A stretch of DNA of 64,000 nucleotides from Vibrio pelagius. Its GTDB lineage: Bacteria > Pseudomonadota > Gammaproteobacteria > Enterobacterales > Vibrionaceae. Positions 36,228-46,600 of the stretch are shown piece after piece. Made by a program: the position numbers and the translations under genes. Below the pieces are notes generated by a model. The model did not search any database. It worked only from the letters and a program-made list of their open reading frames with translations, and was not told the DNA's origin. Every line of letters starts with the position of its first letter. The stretch's first letter is position 1. The stretch lies in the NCBI RefSeq assembly GCF_024347575.1, contig NZ_AP025503.1, positions 744,001 to 808,000 on the forward strand, in the 5' to 3' direction.

Positions 36228-37115
36228 CTATTTACACCGCAGCGCTTCTTGCTGTTTTACTCGGTCAAAAAGTGCTTGATTGACTGGCGTTGCGATACCG
36301 TGTTTGCGAGCGGTATTAAGTAAGTGACCCGTAATGAAGTCGATCTCGGTTTTTCGCTGATAGAACATATCTTGCTTCATCGATGAGTTGTTGGCTGCAG
36401 TAGCCTGGATAACTTGCTGAACGATTGAACTGAGCGACTCGATAGAGGTTGGTAGATTCTCTGCAACCATAATTTCAACGACTTCGGCAATGATCTCATT
36501 GACTACGGCTTGATACTTCTCTTCAGAAAGTTGACCATTTTTAATCTGTTCAAGACCAGTTAAAGGGTTAATCGCGCAATTTACAGCAAGCTTATTCCAC
36601 AGTGCTTGATGGATATTGTCGTTCCAAACAACGTCGGGAAGGGCATGATTAAGCACATCCACTAAGAAATGACACTGGCTGCCGTTGCTGTTGTAGCCAC
36701 CAAGTTGGGTATTGCCGTGTCCCGTGTGATGAACCTGATTTGGCGAGCTTTTATAAGCAGCTTGAGTTGTAGTAGCAAGAACAACCGGAAACGGTTCAAC
36801 TTGTGAAGCGATGTTATCTACTGCGCCCATGCCGTTATGCATGAAAAGAAGAATCGCGTCTTCATGTATATGAGGAATAAGCGGTTGGATCGCTGATTCC
36901 ACTTGCCAAGCTTTTACTGTAATTAAGATAAGATCACTATCGGCAAGCTTGGTTTTATTATTGTTGTCGAATCGAACTTTTGCTTGTTCGTCGAGTGATA
37001 TTAGGTAGTCGGTTTGAGTGGAGCGGCTCCAGACTGATACGTTATGACCAGCTTGATGAAGTTTAATTGCCCACAGCGAGCCAACGGCTCCAGGGCCGGC
37101 AACAGTAATATTCAC
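36228..37115 (-). CDS. panE: 2-dehydropantoate 2-reductase
   Basis: PanE reduces ketopantoate to pantoate with NADPH in the pantothenate and CoA pathway. The protein starts VNITVAGPGAVGSLWAIKLHQAGH, a Rossmann GxGxxG, and contains NHGMG-like MHNGMGAVDNIA and the C-terminal domain KLAVNCAINPLTG. I place the start at GTG 37115, with AGGT upstream, rather than at 37187. The longer version would run through the ompK terminator (37174-37202), and E. coli PanE also begins near this point. About 295 residues. Confidence 0.9.
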   Translation of the reverse strand: MNITVAGPGAVGSLWAIKLHQAGHNVSVWSRSTQTDYLISLDEQAKVRFDNNNKTKLADSDLILITVKAWQVESAIQPLIPHIHEDAILLFMHNGMGAVDNIASQVEPFPVVLATTTQAAYKSSPNQVHHTGHGNTQLGGYNSNGSQCHFLVDVLNHALPDVVWNDNIHQALWNKLAVNCAINPLTGLEQIKNGQLSEEKYQAVVNEIIAEVVEIMVAENLPTSIESLSSIVQQVIQATAANNSSMKQDMFYQRKTEIDFITGHLLNTARKHGIATPVNQALFDRVKQQEALRCK

Positions 37116-37173
37116 AATACGACCTAGTTTTATCAAATAGGTGCTCAGGATAGCGCTGCAGAATATGAAAGCA

Positions 37174-37202
37174 ATAAAAAATGGCACCCGAGGGTGCCAT
37201 TT
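37174..37202 (-). terminator. ompK terminator
   Basis: ATGGCACC / GGTGCCAT forms a stem around CCGAGG, with A-rich left flank that becomes a T-run on the minus strand, 24 bp after the ompK stop. Confidence 0.9.
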
Positions 37203-37225
37203 AGGAAGTTTTCTTAAAGCTCAGA

Positions 37226-38062
37226 TTAGAACTTGTAAGTTACTGCTACATAGTGACCGAAGCCAGTCGTTTTGCCAGCTAGACCGTCGTCTTTAAGACC
37301 GTAAACGTCTTTGTAACCTTTAAGGCCGTAACCAACAGCGAAACGATCTGAGTGCCAGTAGATACCGTTGAACATAGCACCACCATTTGAAGTGTTTAGT
37401 GCTTTGTTGTCATCATCCATACCAAATTGGTAGTCGATGTAACCTTGGTAAGAGATGAATGAACCGTTCTCGAAGAAGTAGAATGGTTTGAACCAGTTAG
37501 CCGACACTTGGTAACCGTTCCAGTCTTTCTTGTTTGAGTCGTATGTGCCGTATAGGTTTAAGCCAACTTTGCCAAACCAAGGAACCATTACGTCAGAACC
37601 TAGACCGATTTTTTGTGTGTTAGTTGTTTCACTTGGAACACAAGTTGATTGGTCTGGGGTGCAGTTTGTCGCACCGCCGCCGCCCCACTCAACCAGAGTC
37701 GCAACATATAGTTCTTGAACTGGACCGAAAGAAAGGTCTTTACCTGTTAGTCCGTCAAGAGACATACGAGGTGCAAACTTCATAAAGATTTTTTCTGCAC
37801 CATCTTTATCACTACCAGGATTTGAAGTTAGGTTGAATACATCAACGTAGCCGTATAAATCAAAGATTCCTGAACGACCACCAAATTCCATCTCTAGGTA
37901 GTCATGAGATGATTCACCAGGAAGCTCATCGAAAGCACCCATTAGGTTAAATTGAAGCCACTTGTAATCGTTTTTGTGGATATCGCCGTCAGAGTAATCT
38001 GCTGCCATTACTGGAGCAGAAGTAGCTGCTAGAAGACCAAGAGTCAGAAGTGATTTACGCAT
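37226..38062 (-). CDS. ompK: Outer membrane protein OmpK (Tsx-like channel)
   Basis: A 278-residue outer-membrane beta-barrel. The signal peptide ends at APVMA|ADYSDGDIHKNDYKW. The aromatic C-terminus (HYVAVTYKF) is the usual barrel-assembly signal. It resembles OmpK of vibrios, the receptor for phage KVP40, and more distantly Tsx nucleoside channels. Variable surface loops include CTPDQSTCVPSETTNT, with two Cys that could form a disulfide. It is monocistronic with its own terminator. Confidence 0.93.
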   Translation of the reverse strand: MRKSLLTLGLLAATSAPVMAADYSDGDIHKNDYKWLQFNLMGAFDELPGESSHDYLEMEFGGRSGIFDLYGYVDVFNLTSNPGSDKDGAEKIFMKFAPRMSLDGLTGKDLSFGPVQELYVATLVEWGGGGATNCTPDQSTCVPSETTNTQKIGLGSDVMVPWFGKVGLNLYGTYDSNKKDWNGYQVSANWFKPFYFFENGSFISYQGYIDYQFGMDDDNKALNTSNGGAMFNGIYWHSDRFAVGYGLKGYKDVYGLKDDGLAGKTTGFGHYVAVTYKF

Positions 38063-38460
38063 AAGGGAACTCTCTCTGTTAAAAATAAGTAACTCGCTAA
38101 TCCATGCGTGTTAGTGATGTCCGAATGCCGAGCATGATAGCGATTTTGCTCTCAATTAAAAGTGAGAATGGATGCAAACTAGAAATAAAAGAGTGACTCT
38201 AGTCACACAAATGATCTAAATAAGGGAACTTTAAGGGTGTAGTGCAACCTGATGCTGCCTAGTTTTTATTGATTTAGCGATTGCTGCACATTTTATAGAT
38301 AAATTGAATAATTGATGTACGAAGCAAACGTTTTTGCAGTATCTAGTGATCTAAATCTTGTTATCAACATGAATGGTATAAAATGAATTGACACCGTATT
38401 TTCAGTTGCAGATGAACTTATACCTCAATATAAATAATACAAATTAGTTGAACCACAAAT
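38063..38460. other. Intergenic region upstream of ompK
   Basis: About 400 bp of AT-rich DNA that should hold the ompK promoter. I see no gene, no strong hairpin and no recognisable operator or small RNA. Confidence 0.35.
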
Positions 38461-38487
38461 AAAAAGAGAACCAATAGGCTCTCTTTT
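38461..38487 (-). terminator. ampG terminator
   Basis: AAAAGAGAACC / GGCTCTCTTTT (one mismatch) with an AATA loop. On the minus strand a T-run follows, 23 bp after the ampG stop. Confidence 0.82.
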
Positions 38488-38509
38488 ATCACTGTGAGTT
38501 AACGGACTA

Positions 38510-39865
38510 CTATTTCTGTTGCCGTGCTTCTTCAAGCAAGCGAGCGAAGAAGTGTCGAAGGGAGTAGAGCATTAATAGGCTAGGTATCACCATGAGTGCG
38601 GTAATAATAAAGAACAGCGACCAATCATTAAGGTAGTCGACAAGTTCTCCACTAAAGGAGGCCAACGTTGTGCGTCCAAAGTTCCCCAGAGAAGCAAGGA
38701 GTGCGTATTGCGTAGCCGAGAATGCCTGCCCAGTTAACAAGGTTAAAAACGACACAAACGCTACCGTAGAGAAAGCGGTTGTAAAGTTATCGACAATTAT
38801 AGTCGCGAGGAACAAGGTTTCGCTTGGCCCTGCTTTAGCAATCCATGCGAACATCAGGTTACTGCCCGCCATCGCAATACCACCGATCATTAACCCTCGC
38901 ACGATACCAAACTTCACGTTGAAGATACTGCCTAACAGAGTGAAGAATATTGTCGCGCCCCAGCCAATCAGTTTCGAGTAGTGACCGATCTGTTCGTTAC
39001 TAAAGCCTATCTCTTTGTAGAAGGTGATAGACATACGGCCCAAAAAGGCTTCGCCAATCTTAAACAAGAACACAAACAACAGTAGAGTGATTGCCACTTG
39101 TACGCCATTGCGCTTGAAGAAGTCATAAAAAGGTTCAATCACAGTTACGCTAAACCAAGCGACGATCTTAGAATCGATCACTTTATTGTGACGTTGTTGA
39201 GCTTGCTCTTGTAACTGTTCACGTTCTGTTTTTGGCTCCCCAACCAGTAATGTGAACAACATTAAGACCACCACCACACCAGCCATACCGTAGTAGACGC
39301 CATTCCATCCAATTGCGTCAGCGTTAATGAATGCGAGATAGCCCGGCAAGGAGTAACCTGTCCACCAACCGACCACTGCCATTGCAGAAGCTTGTGGTAG
39401 TTTTGATGCTTCAGATTTAGGGAAGGTATCGATACGAAACGCATCGATGGCAATATCTTGAGTTGCAGAGGCAATCGCAATACCTAGAGCCAACATCGAG
39501 GTAAACATCAGGTCGTTGGCTGGATTGACACCTGCGATAAAAAGGGTGGCAATCAATACGATGGATTGACAGAAAAATATCCAGCTACGACGTTGGCCAA
39601 GTATTGCATGAAGCACAGGCAGTTTAACGCGGTCCACTAATGGCGCCCATAAAAAATTGATCGCGTAAACGGCAAATACACTACCGAAATAACCAATCGC
39701 AGCACGGGTTAATCCGGCATCTTTCAGCCAGCCTGACATGTTGGAGCCAATTAATACCCAGGGAAAACCGCTGGAACAACCGAGCATAAACACCCAGAGT
39801 AGTCGCTTATCTAAATAGCTACGGAAAGTTTGCATCCATGAAAGTGAGGAAGAGCCTGAAGACAT
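38510..39865 (-). CDS. ampG: Muropeptide permease AmpG
   Basis: A 451-residue MFS-type inner-membrane transporter with about 12 membrane helices. It imports anhydro-muropeptides for cell-wall recycling and thereby links to beta-lactamase signalling. Diagnostic AmpG segments are FMLGCSSGFPWVLIGSNMSGWLKDAGLTRAAIGYFG, WAPLVDRV and ATQDIAIDAFRID. Upstream on the same strand lie ppiA-like and yajG-like genes, and a yajG-ampG neighbourhood is also found in E. coli. Confidence 0.93.
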   Translation of the reverse strand: MSSGSSSLSWMQTFRSYLDKRLLWVFMLGCSSGFPWVLIGSNMSGWLKDAGLTRAAIGYFGSVFAVYAINFLWAPLVDRVKLPVLHAILGQRRSWIFFCQSIVLIATLFIAGVNPANDLMFTSMLALGIAIASATQDIAIDAFRIDTFPKSEASKLPQASAMAVVGWWTGYSLPGYLAFINADAIGWNGVYYGMAGVVVVLMLFTLLVGEPKTEREQLQEQAQQRHNKVIDSKIVAWFSVTVIEPFYDFFKRNGVQVAITLLLFVFLFKIGEAFLGRMSITFYKEIGFSNEQIGHYSKLIGWGATIFFTLLGSIFNVKFGIVRGLMIGGIAMAGSNLMFAWIAKAGPSETLFLATIIVDNFTTAFSTVAFVSFLTLLTGQAFSATQYALLASLGNFGRTTLASFSGELVDYLNDWSLFFIITALMVIPSLLMLYSLRHFFARLLEEARQQK

Positions 39866-39882
39866 AGGGCGTCCTTGTATAG

Positions 39883-39910
39883 AAAAACGCCCTTAATGAG
39901 TTAAGGGCGT
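39883..39910 (-). terminator. Terminator of the ppiA-type gene
   Basis: ACGCCCTTAA / TTAAGGGCGT is a perfect 10-bp stem with a TGAG loop. On the minus strand T5 follows. It lies 10 bp after the stop. Confidence 0.92.
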
Positions 39911-39919
39911 GAGAAGAGA

Positions 39920-40468
39920 TTATTTGATAACTTTGACGGCTGTAATCACGATTGGGTCTACTGGGATGTCAGACATACGACCCACGCGCTTAGTTGGGAT
40001 GGTCGCCATTTTCTGAACGACATCGAAGCCTTCTGTCACTTCACCGAATACCGCATAGCCTGGATTACCAGCACCAGCATTTAGGAAGGTGTTGTCAGAG
40101 TAGTTAATGAAGAACTGGCGAGTTGCAGAGTGTGGCGCGTTGGTACGTGCCATCGCAATCGTCGCGGTTTTGTTCTGTAGACCGTTGTTGCCTTCATTTT
40201 TGATTGGCGCATAAGTCGGTAGACGGTTCATCTCTTCATCAAAGCCACCACCTTGAGCCATAAAACCTGGGATCACTCGGTGGAATTGGCTGCCAACATA
40301 GCTGCCATCTTCTACGTACTTTAGAAAGTTTTCCGAGCTGATTGGTGCTTGCTCTTCATTAAGTTCGATCGTGAAATTACCTAACGTAGTCTCAACCGCC
40401 ACTTTGGGGCCAGCCCAAACGCTCGCGCTTAGCATTGCTAGAGTAATAGAAGTTAGAATACGACCCAT
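39920..40468 (-). CDS. ppiA: Periplasmic cyclophilin-type peptidyl-prolyl isomerase
   Basis: A 182-residue protein with a signal peptide (MGRILTSITLAMLSASVWA|GPKVAVETTLGNFTIELNEE) and a full cyclophilin domain (SSENFLKYVEDGSYVGSQFHRVIPGFMAQGGG, QFFINYSDNTFLN, YAVFGEVTEG). The catalytic Arg is in the FHRV motif. It helps protein folding in the periplasm. ATG 40468 overlaps the yajG stop (TAATG), so the two are translationally coupled. Assignment to PpiA rather than PpiB rests on the signal peptide. Confidence 0.92.
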   Translation of the reverse strand: MGRILTSITLAMLSASVWAGPKVAVETTLGNFTIELNEEQAPISSENFLKYVEDGSYVGSQFHRVIPGFMAQGGGFDEEMNRLPTYAPIKNEGNNGLQNKTATIAMARTNAPHSATRQFFINYSDNTFLNAGAGNPGYAVFGEVTEGFDVVQKMATIPTKRVGRMSDIPVDPIVITAVKVIK

Positions 40469-41037
40469 TAGAAATGCTCCTTCATGTAAGTTTGAAGTTC
40501 TTGGTCGTTGGCGATTTCAGTCAGAACTAGATTGATAACGTCGTTTAGCACCAGAGCAATATCTTCGTTTGAAGCACTCAATGCTCCTGTGCGAACTGCT
40601 GTACCATTAAAGGTCTTGACCAGTTTGCCTGCCGGAGTTTCAGCTGTTACTTCCAGCGTTACCTTACCATCCATTTGGTTTTCCATGATGGTGTGCTTAA
40701 CCGTCACTAAGGCTTCTTGGATTTCAAGAACAACAGAGTTTTCGCTATTAACGCTCGCTCGGAAGCCTTGAGATTCAAGCTGTTGAGCTAATACGTTCTC
40801 TAAAGAGATGCGCATGTTCTGCTTAGCATGAATAGGTTGAATGTTGGAACGGCCGCTATCCACGAGTGCGACGTATTGTGCCGCACGTACATCTTTACTG
40901 CTTAGAGTGTACGTTTTGCCTTGTACTAGGTTGCTATTACTGAGAGAAGCTTCTGGAGCTAGGTTGATCTGCTCTTGTTGAGGCGCAGAACACGCCGTCA
41001 AAGCCATAATAGAAGCTGCTAAAATCAGTTTTTTCAT
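40468..41037 (-). CDS. yajG: YajG-family lipoprotein
   Basis: A lipoprotein of about 189 residues with the signal MKKLILAASIMALTACSA (lipobox LTAC). The start at 41037 is set by AAGGA 8 bases upstream. It resembles the YajG lipoprotein family, whose function is not known, and lies in an ampG neighbourhood as in E. coli. It is translationally coupled to the isomerase gene. Confidence 0.82.
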   Translation of the reverse strand: MKKLILAASIMALTACSAPQQEQINLAPEASLSNSNLVQGKTYTLSSKDVRAAQYVALVDSGRSNIQPIHAKQNMRISLENVLAQQLESQGFRASVNSENSVVLEIQEALVTVKHTIMENQMDGKVTLEVTAETPAGKLVKTFNGTAVRTGALSASNEDIALVLNDVINLVLTEIANDQELQTYMKEHF

Positions 41038-41100
41038 TCCAATATCCTTTCTAATTCCACACGAGACGCACGGCACTTTCCCGTACGCGCAATACCACAG

Positions 41101-42252
41101 CTACTTATTAAAGTTAGCGGGCTCTCTTGTTGCTTGTAATATCTCAAATTTTTGGTTCAATTCAAGCGTTTCGACGTTCGCCTTGCCAAATAATCTCGCT
41201 AACTTTACATCGTATCCGAGGTGTCGGTTGCCAATAACAATTAATTTGCCCCCGTTACTAAGAACATGCTTTGCATCACAAAACATCTGCCATGCAATAT
41301 GGTCGGTGATCGCTTGTTGTTGATGAAAAGGAGGATTACACAGAACTAAGTAGGTGCTGTTCTTCTTGAACCCATCTAAACAGTTATTGGCAATGAACTG
41401 GAAATTGCCCTCGTCCCCGATGTTGTGATGAATGTTCTGTTTGGCCGATTCCACCGCCATAAAGCTCTCATCAACACAGGTAATGCGAGCCTGTGGGTTC
41501 AGTTGCGCCGCTTTAACACTTAATACTCCGTTGCCACAACCTAGGTCGATGATATGACGAAGCTCCGGATCTTGCGGGATGTGCTCAAGCATATAGCGAG
41601 CGCCCTGATCGAGTGCTTCCCCTGAGTAAACATTCGGTAAATTTTTCAGGCGGATATCTTCACCATCAACGTCCCACTCAACGTACGGTTCAACCTTGTG
41701 AATAGGCTGACAGTTTGGTGACGAGAATACCAAGCGGTGTTTTTTCTTCGCTAAAGAGGTTTTGGTTTCACCGAGGTACTTTTCAAATAGGTTGAGGGTA
41801 GAGGTGTGAATCTCTTTTACTTTATTGACACCAATCACTTGGCATCCTTCAGGAAGAGCCTGACGCAATTGACTTAGTTGCCACACTAAATGGCGATTGG
41901 TTTTTGGTAGCTGCATCAATACCAGATCAACACCAGCTGGGATATCGTCCATGGTAGTGAGAAACTGAACGCGATTACATTGGTTACGTTGCAGGTTTTT
42001 GAGTGCGCCTCGATGAGAAATAAACGAGTCGCTCATCATTGTCACGTCGTGATCTTGTGAGAACCAAGCGGAGAGTGCACCAAAGTGATCATTGAGAATC
42101 AGGATGTGTTTTCCAGGTTCTAGAGCCATCTCTTCGACATGATTGATAATGTATTCATCACCAGCATCCCACGCCTGCAGGGTTTCACTAGAACGTTTAG
42201 GGAAACGATGTAGAGTCAGGGTTCTGTCGTGTAGGGTAAGTTCGGTTTTCAT
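41101..42252 (-). CDS. rlmG: 23S rRNA G1835 N2-methyltransferase RlmG
   Basis: A 383-residue Class I methyltransferase that modifies G1835 of 23S rRNA. It has an N-terminal degenerate domain and a C-terminal catalytic one. The SAM-binding motif is IIDLGCGNGVLSVKAAQ, followed by DESFMAVESAK, and the catalytic NPPF is in LVLCNPPFHQQQAI. The gene is divergent from bolA. Confidence 0.93.
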   Translation of the reverse strand: MKTELTLHDRTLTLHRFPKRSSETLQAWDAGDEYIINHVEEMALEPGKHILILNDHFGALSAWFSQDHDVTMMSDSFISHRGALKNLQRNQCNRVQFLTTMDDIPAGVDLVLMQLPKTNRHLVWQLSQLRQALPEGCQVIGVNKVKEIHTSTLNLFEKYLGETKTSLAKKKHRLVFSSPNCQPIHKVEPYVEWDVDGEDIRLKNLPNVYSGEALDQGARYMLEHIPQDPELRHIIDLGCGNGVLSVKAAQLNPQARITCVDESFMAVESAKQNIHHNIGDEGNFQFIANNCLDGFKKNSTYLVLCNPPFHQQQAITDHIAWQMFCDAKHVLSNGGKLIVIGNRHLGYDVKLARLFGKANVETLELNQKFEILQATREPANFNK

Positions 42253-42421
42253 GACTTAGATACTTTATGTGAGAAATAACGGCGGCATTCTCTCAAAAGC
42301 GGACTAAACAAGATAGAAAAAACTCTACATTCCTATGAGTGTCATGTATTAAAGACACTTACCCACTTTGGGTTTATACTGTTTTGATAGTGAATAATAA
42401 GAGTCCGATAAAGGAATCATG

Positions 42422-42733
42422 ATGATCCAAGAAGTCATTGAAACGAAACTGCATAATGAGTTTGAGCCAACACATCTCAATGTAGTAAATGAAAGCTACA
42501 TGCACAATGTTCCAGCAGGTTCTGAAAGCCATTTTAAAGTGGTTGTGGTGAGTGATGCATTTGAAGGTCTGCGTTTGATTGCACGTCATCGAGCTGTCAA
42601 TCAAGTGCTGTCTGAAGAGTTAGCGAATCACATCCATGCGCTCTCTATTCATACTTATACAAAAGAAGAATGGCAGAAGCAGTTTGACAGCGTGCCAGAT
42701 AGTCCAATGTGTATGGGTGGCAGCAAGTCATAA
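42422..42733 (+). CDS. bolA: BolA-family protein
   Basis: A protein of about 103 residues with the BolA fold. The segment [30 protein letters not shown] is highly conserved, and a C-terminal [13 protein letters not shown] follows. BolA proteins work with monothiol glutaredoxins in iron-sulfur handling and affect morphology and stress response. I chose the second ATG (42422), which is 6 bases after AAGGA; the first (42419) would leave too short a spacing. Confidence 0.93.
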   Translation: MIQEVIETKLHNEFEPTHLNVVNESYMHNVPAGSESHFKVVVVSDAFEGLRLIARHRAVNQVLSEELANHIHALSIHTYTKEEWQKQFDSVPDSPMCMGGSKS

Positions 42734-42748
42734 AGCGGGTAGATAAAC

Positions 42749-42775
42749 AAAGGGTGGCATTGGCTGCCTTTTTTA
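42749..42775 (+). terminator. bolA terminator
   Basis: AAAGGGTGGC / GCTGCCTTTT forms a stem with several G-T pairs around an ATTG loop, and a run of six T residues follows. Confidence 0.75.
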
Positions 42776-43252
42776 TCGCCAAATCTATCGGTTTTTCGTT
42801 GTTATATTGACCAGCTTGATGACTCCTTAAACGATCTGAAATACCCATAAATAGTAATGTTTTTATTAACAGTGTTTCAACATAATCGGAAAAATATTAC
42901 TTTGTGACAGAGTGTTAATCTCTTGTTTAAAACGCGATTAAAATGCCTTTTTATCTGTGCGGCTCGTCAAAATTATTCATATTTGAGAGTCCATATGCTT
43001 CAATTCTCACCAAATATAACCCTTATTCAAGTTATTGGTCATGGCATCAAGACGTCAAAAAATGCTAGAATACGGCACCTGATAAATCTCACCTCATTTT
43101 TGTGATGAGTTTATTAAGATAATGTTGCGATTTTGGTGCCTTAATTCTACCAAAACCGGACACTCTAATGTCGTGTCTAAGGGCGCATAAAAACCGTCCT
43201 GAATTTACGCAATTAAAAGAATCTTTTTCCCGATAAAGTAGTGCAAGTGCGT
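42776..43252 (+). promoter_or_regulatory. Long structured leader of the nqr operon
   Basis: About 477 bp with no gene. The last 170 bp hold three hairpins before nqrA: CTCAT / ATGAG (43093-43109), TTTTGGT / ACCAAAA (43131-43155) and GACAC / GTGTC (43159-43177). No intrinsic terminator follows them. They could be an mRNA leader structure that controls nqr expression. I cannot assign a known riboswitch class. Confidence 0.45.
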
Positions 43253-44593
43253 ATGATTACAATAAAGAAGGGCTTGGATCTTCCTATTGCAGGAGCTCCA
43301 TCCCAGGTGATTAATGATGGTAAGTCCATCACTAAAGTCGCCTTGCTTGGCGAAGAGTACGTTGGTATGCGTCCTACGATGCATGCTCGCGTTGGTGATG
43401 AAGTGAAGAAAGGCCAAGTTCTTTTTGCAGATAAAAAGAACCCAGGTGTTGTATTTACTTCTCCAGCAAGCGGTAAAGTTATTGAAGTAAACCGTGGTGC
43501 TAAGCGTGTTCTTCAATCAGTAGTGATTGAAGTAGCAGGCAATGAGCAAATCACGTTCAATAACTATGAAGCTAACCAACTAGCAGGTCTAGACCGTGAT
43601 ACGGTTAAGACTCAGCTTGTTGAGTCTGGCGCATGGACCGCTCTGCGTACTCGTCCGTTCAGCAAGGTTCCAGCTGTTGATTCTGAAACTCAGGCTATTT
43701 TCGTAACTGCTATGGATACGAACCCTCTAGCTGCTGAGCCAGAATTGATCATTAACGAGCAGTCTGATGCTTTCGTTGCTGGTTTAGATATTCTTTCAAC
43801 TCTAACGAGCGGCAAGGTTTACGTTTGTAAGAAAGGCACAAGCCTACCTCGTTCGTCTCAGTCTAATGTTGAAGAACATGTTTTCGATGGCCCACATCCT
43901 GCAGGTCTTGCAGGTACACATATGCATTACCTATATCCGGTAAATGCAGAAAACGTAGCGTGGAGCATTAACTATCAAGACGTTATCGCGTTCGGTAAAC
44001 TTTTCCTAACGGGTGAAATTTACACAGATCGCGTTGTTTCTCTGGCTGGTCCAGTCGTAAACAACCCACGTCTTGTTCGTACTCAACTTGGTGCTAGCCT
44101 TGATGAGCTTACGGACAGCGAGTTGATGCCAGGTGAAGTTCGTGTGATCTCTGGTTCAGTACTAACTGGTACTCAAGCAACAGGTCCTCATGCTTACCTT
44201 GGTCGTTACCATCAGCAAGTTTCTGTTCTACGTGAAGGTCGTGATAAAGAGCTGTTCGGCTGGGCTATGCCTGGTAAGAACAAGTTCTCTGTTACTCGTT
44301 CATTCCTTGGTCACCTGTTCAAAGGTCAGTTGTTCAACATGACAACGACAACGAACGGTAGTGATCGCTCAATGGTTCCAATTGGTAACTACGAGCGCGT
44401 AATGCCTCTAGATATGGAACCTACTCTGCTGCTTCGTGATCTATGTGCAGGCGACGTTGATAGTGCTCAAGCACTAGGTGCGCTAGAGCTAGATGAAGAA
44501 GATGTAGCATTGTGTACCTTTGTATGTCCAGGCAAGTACGAGTACGGTCAACTACTTCGTGAATGCCTAGATACGATTGAGAAGGAAGGGTAA
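43253..44593 (+). CDS. nqrA: Na+-translocating NADH:quinone reductase subunit A
   Basis: NqrA is the cytoplasmic subunit of the sodium-pumping NADH:ubiquinone oxidoreductase, implicated in quinone binding. The 446-residue protein starts [14 protein letters not shown], and [23 protein letters not shown] is typical. It equals the Vibrio NqrA length. The start at 43253 is preferred over an upstream in-frame codon because it matches known NqrA starts. It is the first gene of nqrABCDEF. Confidence 0.98.
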   Translation: MITIKKGLDLPIAGAPSQVINDGKSITKVALLGEEYVGMRPTMHARVGDEVKKGQVLFADKKNPGVVFTSPASGKVIEVNRGAKRVLQSVVIEVAGNEQITFNNYEANQLAGLDRDTVKTQLVESGAWTALRTRPFSKVPAVDSETQAIFVTAMDTNPLAAEPELIINEQSDAFVAGLDILSTLTSGKVYVCKKGTSLPRSSQSNVEEHVFDGPHPAGLAGTHMHYLYPVNAENVAWSINYQDVIAFGKLFLTGEIYTDRVVSLAGPVVNNPRLVRTQLGASLDELTDSELMPGEVRVISGSVLTGTQATGPHAYLGRYHQQVSVLREGRDKELFGWAMPGKNKFSVTRSFLGHLFKGQLFNMTTTTNGSDRSMVPIGNYERVMPLDMEPTLLLRDLCAGDVDSAQALGALELDEEDVALCTFVCPGKYEYGQLLRECLDTIEKEG

Positions 44594-44598
44594 TTTTC

Positions 44599-45843
44599 AT
44601 GGGCCTTAAAAAGTTTCTTGAAGACATCGAGCATCATTTTGAGCCAGGTGGTAAACACGAGAAGTGGTTCGCGCTTTACGAAGCAGCGGCAACTGTGTTC
44701 TACACGCCAGGTCTTATTACAAAGAAGAGCTCGCATGTTCGTGATAGCGTTGACCTAAAACGTATCATGATTATGGTTTGGTTCGCGGTATTCCCAGCTA
44801 TGTTCTGGGGTATGTACAACGCGGGTGGCCAAGCTATCGCTGCACTTAACCATATGTACGCAGGCGCTGAACTAGCATCTGTAATCGATGGTAACTGGCA
44901 CTACTGGCTGACTCAAATGCTTGGCGCTTCCTTGGGAGCCGATGCAGGTGTTGGCAGCAAAATGCTACTAGGTGCGACTTACTTCCTACCTATCTACGCA
45001 ACGGTATTCATCGTTGGTGGTTTCTGGGAAGTTCTGTTCTGTATGGTGCGTAAGCACGAAGTTAACGAAGGTTTCTTTGTTACTTCTATCCTTTTTGCAC
45101 TTATCGTTCCGCCAACACTTCCTCTATGGCAAGCGGCACTAGGTATTACCTTCGGTGTTGTTGTTGCTAAAGAGATCTTCGGTGGTACGGGTCGTAACTT
45201 CTTGAACCCTGCTCTTGCTGGCCGTGCGTTCCTATTCTTTGCATACCCTGCTCAGATTTCTGGTGACCTAGTATGGACTGCAGCGGATGGTTTCTCTGGT
45301 GCAACTGCTCTTAGCCAATGGGCTCAAGGCGGCGGTAGCGCTCTAGTGAACACGGTATCTGGTGAAGCAATCACTTGGATGGACGCGTTCATTGGTAACA
45401 TCCCAGGTTCTATCGGTGAAGTATCGACTCTAGCACTGATGATCGGTGCTGCGATGATCGTATACATGCGTATAGCTTCATGGCGCATCATTGCGGGTGT
45501 AATGATCGGTATGATCGCTGTGTCTACGCTGTTCAACGTGATCGGTTCTGACACGAATGCAATGTTCAGCATGCCTTGGCACTGGCACCTAGTTCTAGGT
45601 GGCTTCGCATTCGGTATGTTCTTCATGGCAACAGACCCAGTATCAGCATCATTTACCAACAAAGGTAAGTGGTGGTACGGCATCCTAATCGGCGCAATGT
45701 GTGTAATGATCCGTGTTGTTAACCCAGCATACCCAGAAGGCATGATGCTTGCGATCCTATTCGCAAACCTATTTGCCCCTCTGTTTGACCACGTTGTAAT
45801 CGAGAAGAACATTAAGCGGAGACTAGCTCGCTATGGCAAGTAA
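44599..45843 (+). CDS. nqrB: Na+-NQR subunit B
   Basis: A 414-residue membrane subunit of the sodium pump. The FMN attachment site is T236 in [10 protein letters not shown], the target of ApbE encoded downstream. It also binds riboflavin in characterised complexes. Conserved [26 protein letters not shown] is seen. The end overlaps nqrC by 11 bp. Confidence 0.98.
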   Translation: MGLKKFLEDIEHHFEPGGKHEKWFALYEAAATVFYTPGLITKKSSHVRDSVDLKRIMIMVWFAVFPAMFWGMYNAGGQAIAALNHMYAGAELASVIDGNWHYWLTQMLGASLGADAGVGSKMLLGATYFLPIYATVFIVGGFWEVLFCMVRKHEVNEGFFVTSILFALIVPPTLPLWQAALGITFGVVVAKEIFGGTGRNFLNPALAGRAFLFFAYPAQISGDLVWTAADGFSGATALSQWAQGGGSALVNTVSGEAITWMDAFIGNIPGSIGEVSTLALMIGAAMIVYMRIASWRIIAGVMIGMIAVSTLFNVIGSDTNAMFSMPWHWHLVLGGFAFGMFFMATDPVSASFTNKGKWWYGILIGAMCVMIRVVNPAYPEGMMLAILFANLFAPLFDHVVIEKNIKRRLARYGK

Positions 45844-46600
45844 TAACGATAGCATTAAAAAGACGCTGTTTGTTGTTATCGCGTTGAGTCTAGTGTGCTC
45901 AATCGTCGTTTCAACAGCTGCAGTTGTTCTTAAACCTAAGCAACAAGCTAACGCAGTTCTTGATCAGCAAACTAAGATCCTAGAAGTTGCAGGCATCGAC
46001 CTAGCAGGCGACATTCCTGCGTTATACGAAGAGAACATCGAACCTCGTCTAGTTGATTTCGCTACTGGTGATTTCGTTGACGGCGATGCAGCTGCATACG
46101 ACCAACGTAAAGCGGCAAAAGATCCAGCTCAGTCTATCAAGCTTTCAGCTGAAGAAGACGTAGCTAAGATCCTTCGTCGTGCTAACACTGGTACGGTTTA
46201 TCTAGTTAAATCTGGTGAAGAAACGACTAAAGTTATCATCCCTGTTCACGGTAACGGCCTATGGTCAATGATGTACGCATTCGTTGCGGTAGAGACTGAT
46301 GGCAACACAGTTTCTGGCATCACGTACTACGAGCAAGGTGAAACTCCAGGACTTGGTGGTGAAGTTGAGAACCCAACATGGCGTGCTCAATTCGTTGGTA
46401 AGAAACTATTCGACGAAAACCACAAGCCAGCTATCAAAGTTGTGAAAGGTGGCGCTCCTGAAGGTTCTGAGCACGGTGTTGATGGCCTTTCTGGTGCAAC
46501 ACTAACTAGCGTTGGTGTTCAACATACATTTGACTTCTGGTTAGGTGAAATGGGCTTTGGTCCGTTCCTAGCAAAAGTTCGTGACGGAGGTCTGAACTAA
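45833..46600 (+). CDS. nqrC: Na+-NQR subunit C
   Basis: A 255-residue subunit with one N-terminal membrane helix ([23 protein letters not shown]) and a periplasmic FMN domain. The FMN site is T223 in LSGATLTS. The start at 45833 lies inside the end of nqrB. The stop overlaps nqrD (TAATG). Confidence 0.98.
   Translation: MASNNDSIKKTLFVVIALSLVCSIVVSTAAVVLKPKQQANAVLDQQTKILEVAGIDLAGDIPALYEENIEPRLVDFATGDFVDGDAAAYDQRKAAKDPAQSIKLSAEEDVAKILRRANTGTVYLVKSGEETTKVIIPVHGNGLWSMMYAFVAVETDGNTVSGITYYEQGETPGLGGEVENPTWRAQFVGKKLFDENHKPAIKVVKGGAPEGSEHGVDGLSGATLTSVGVQHTFDFWLGEMGFGPFLAKVRDGGLN

Noticed and set aside
37116..37187. N-terminal extension of panE
   Set aside because: It would read across the ompK terminator and is absent from known PanE proteins.
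38063..38460. Small RNA upstream of ompK
   Set aside because: No hairpin-plus-T-run within the region that would end such an RNA.
45324..45812. 162-codon frame antisense to nqrB
   Set aside because: Shadow of a conserved membrane subunit.
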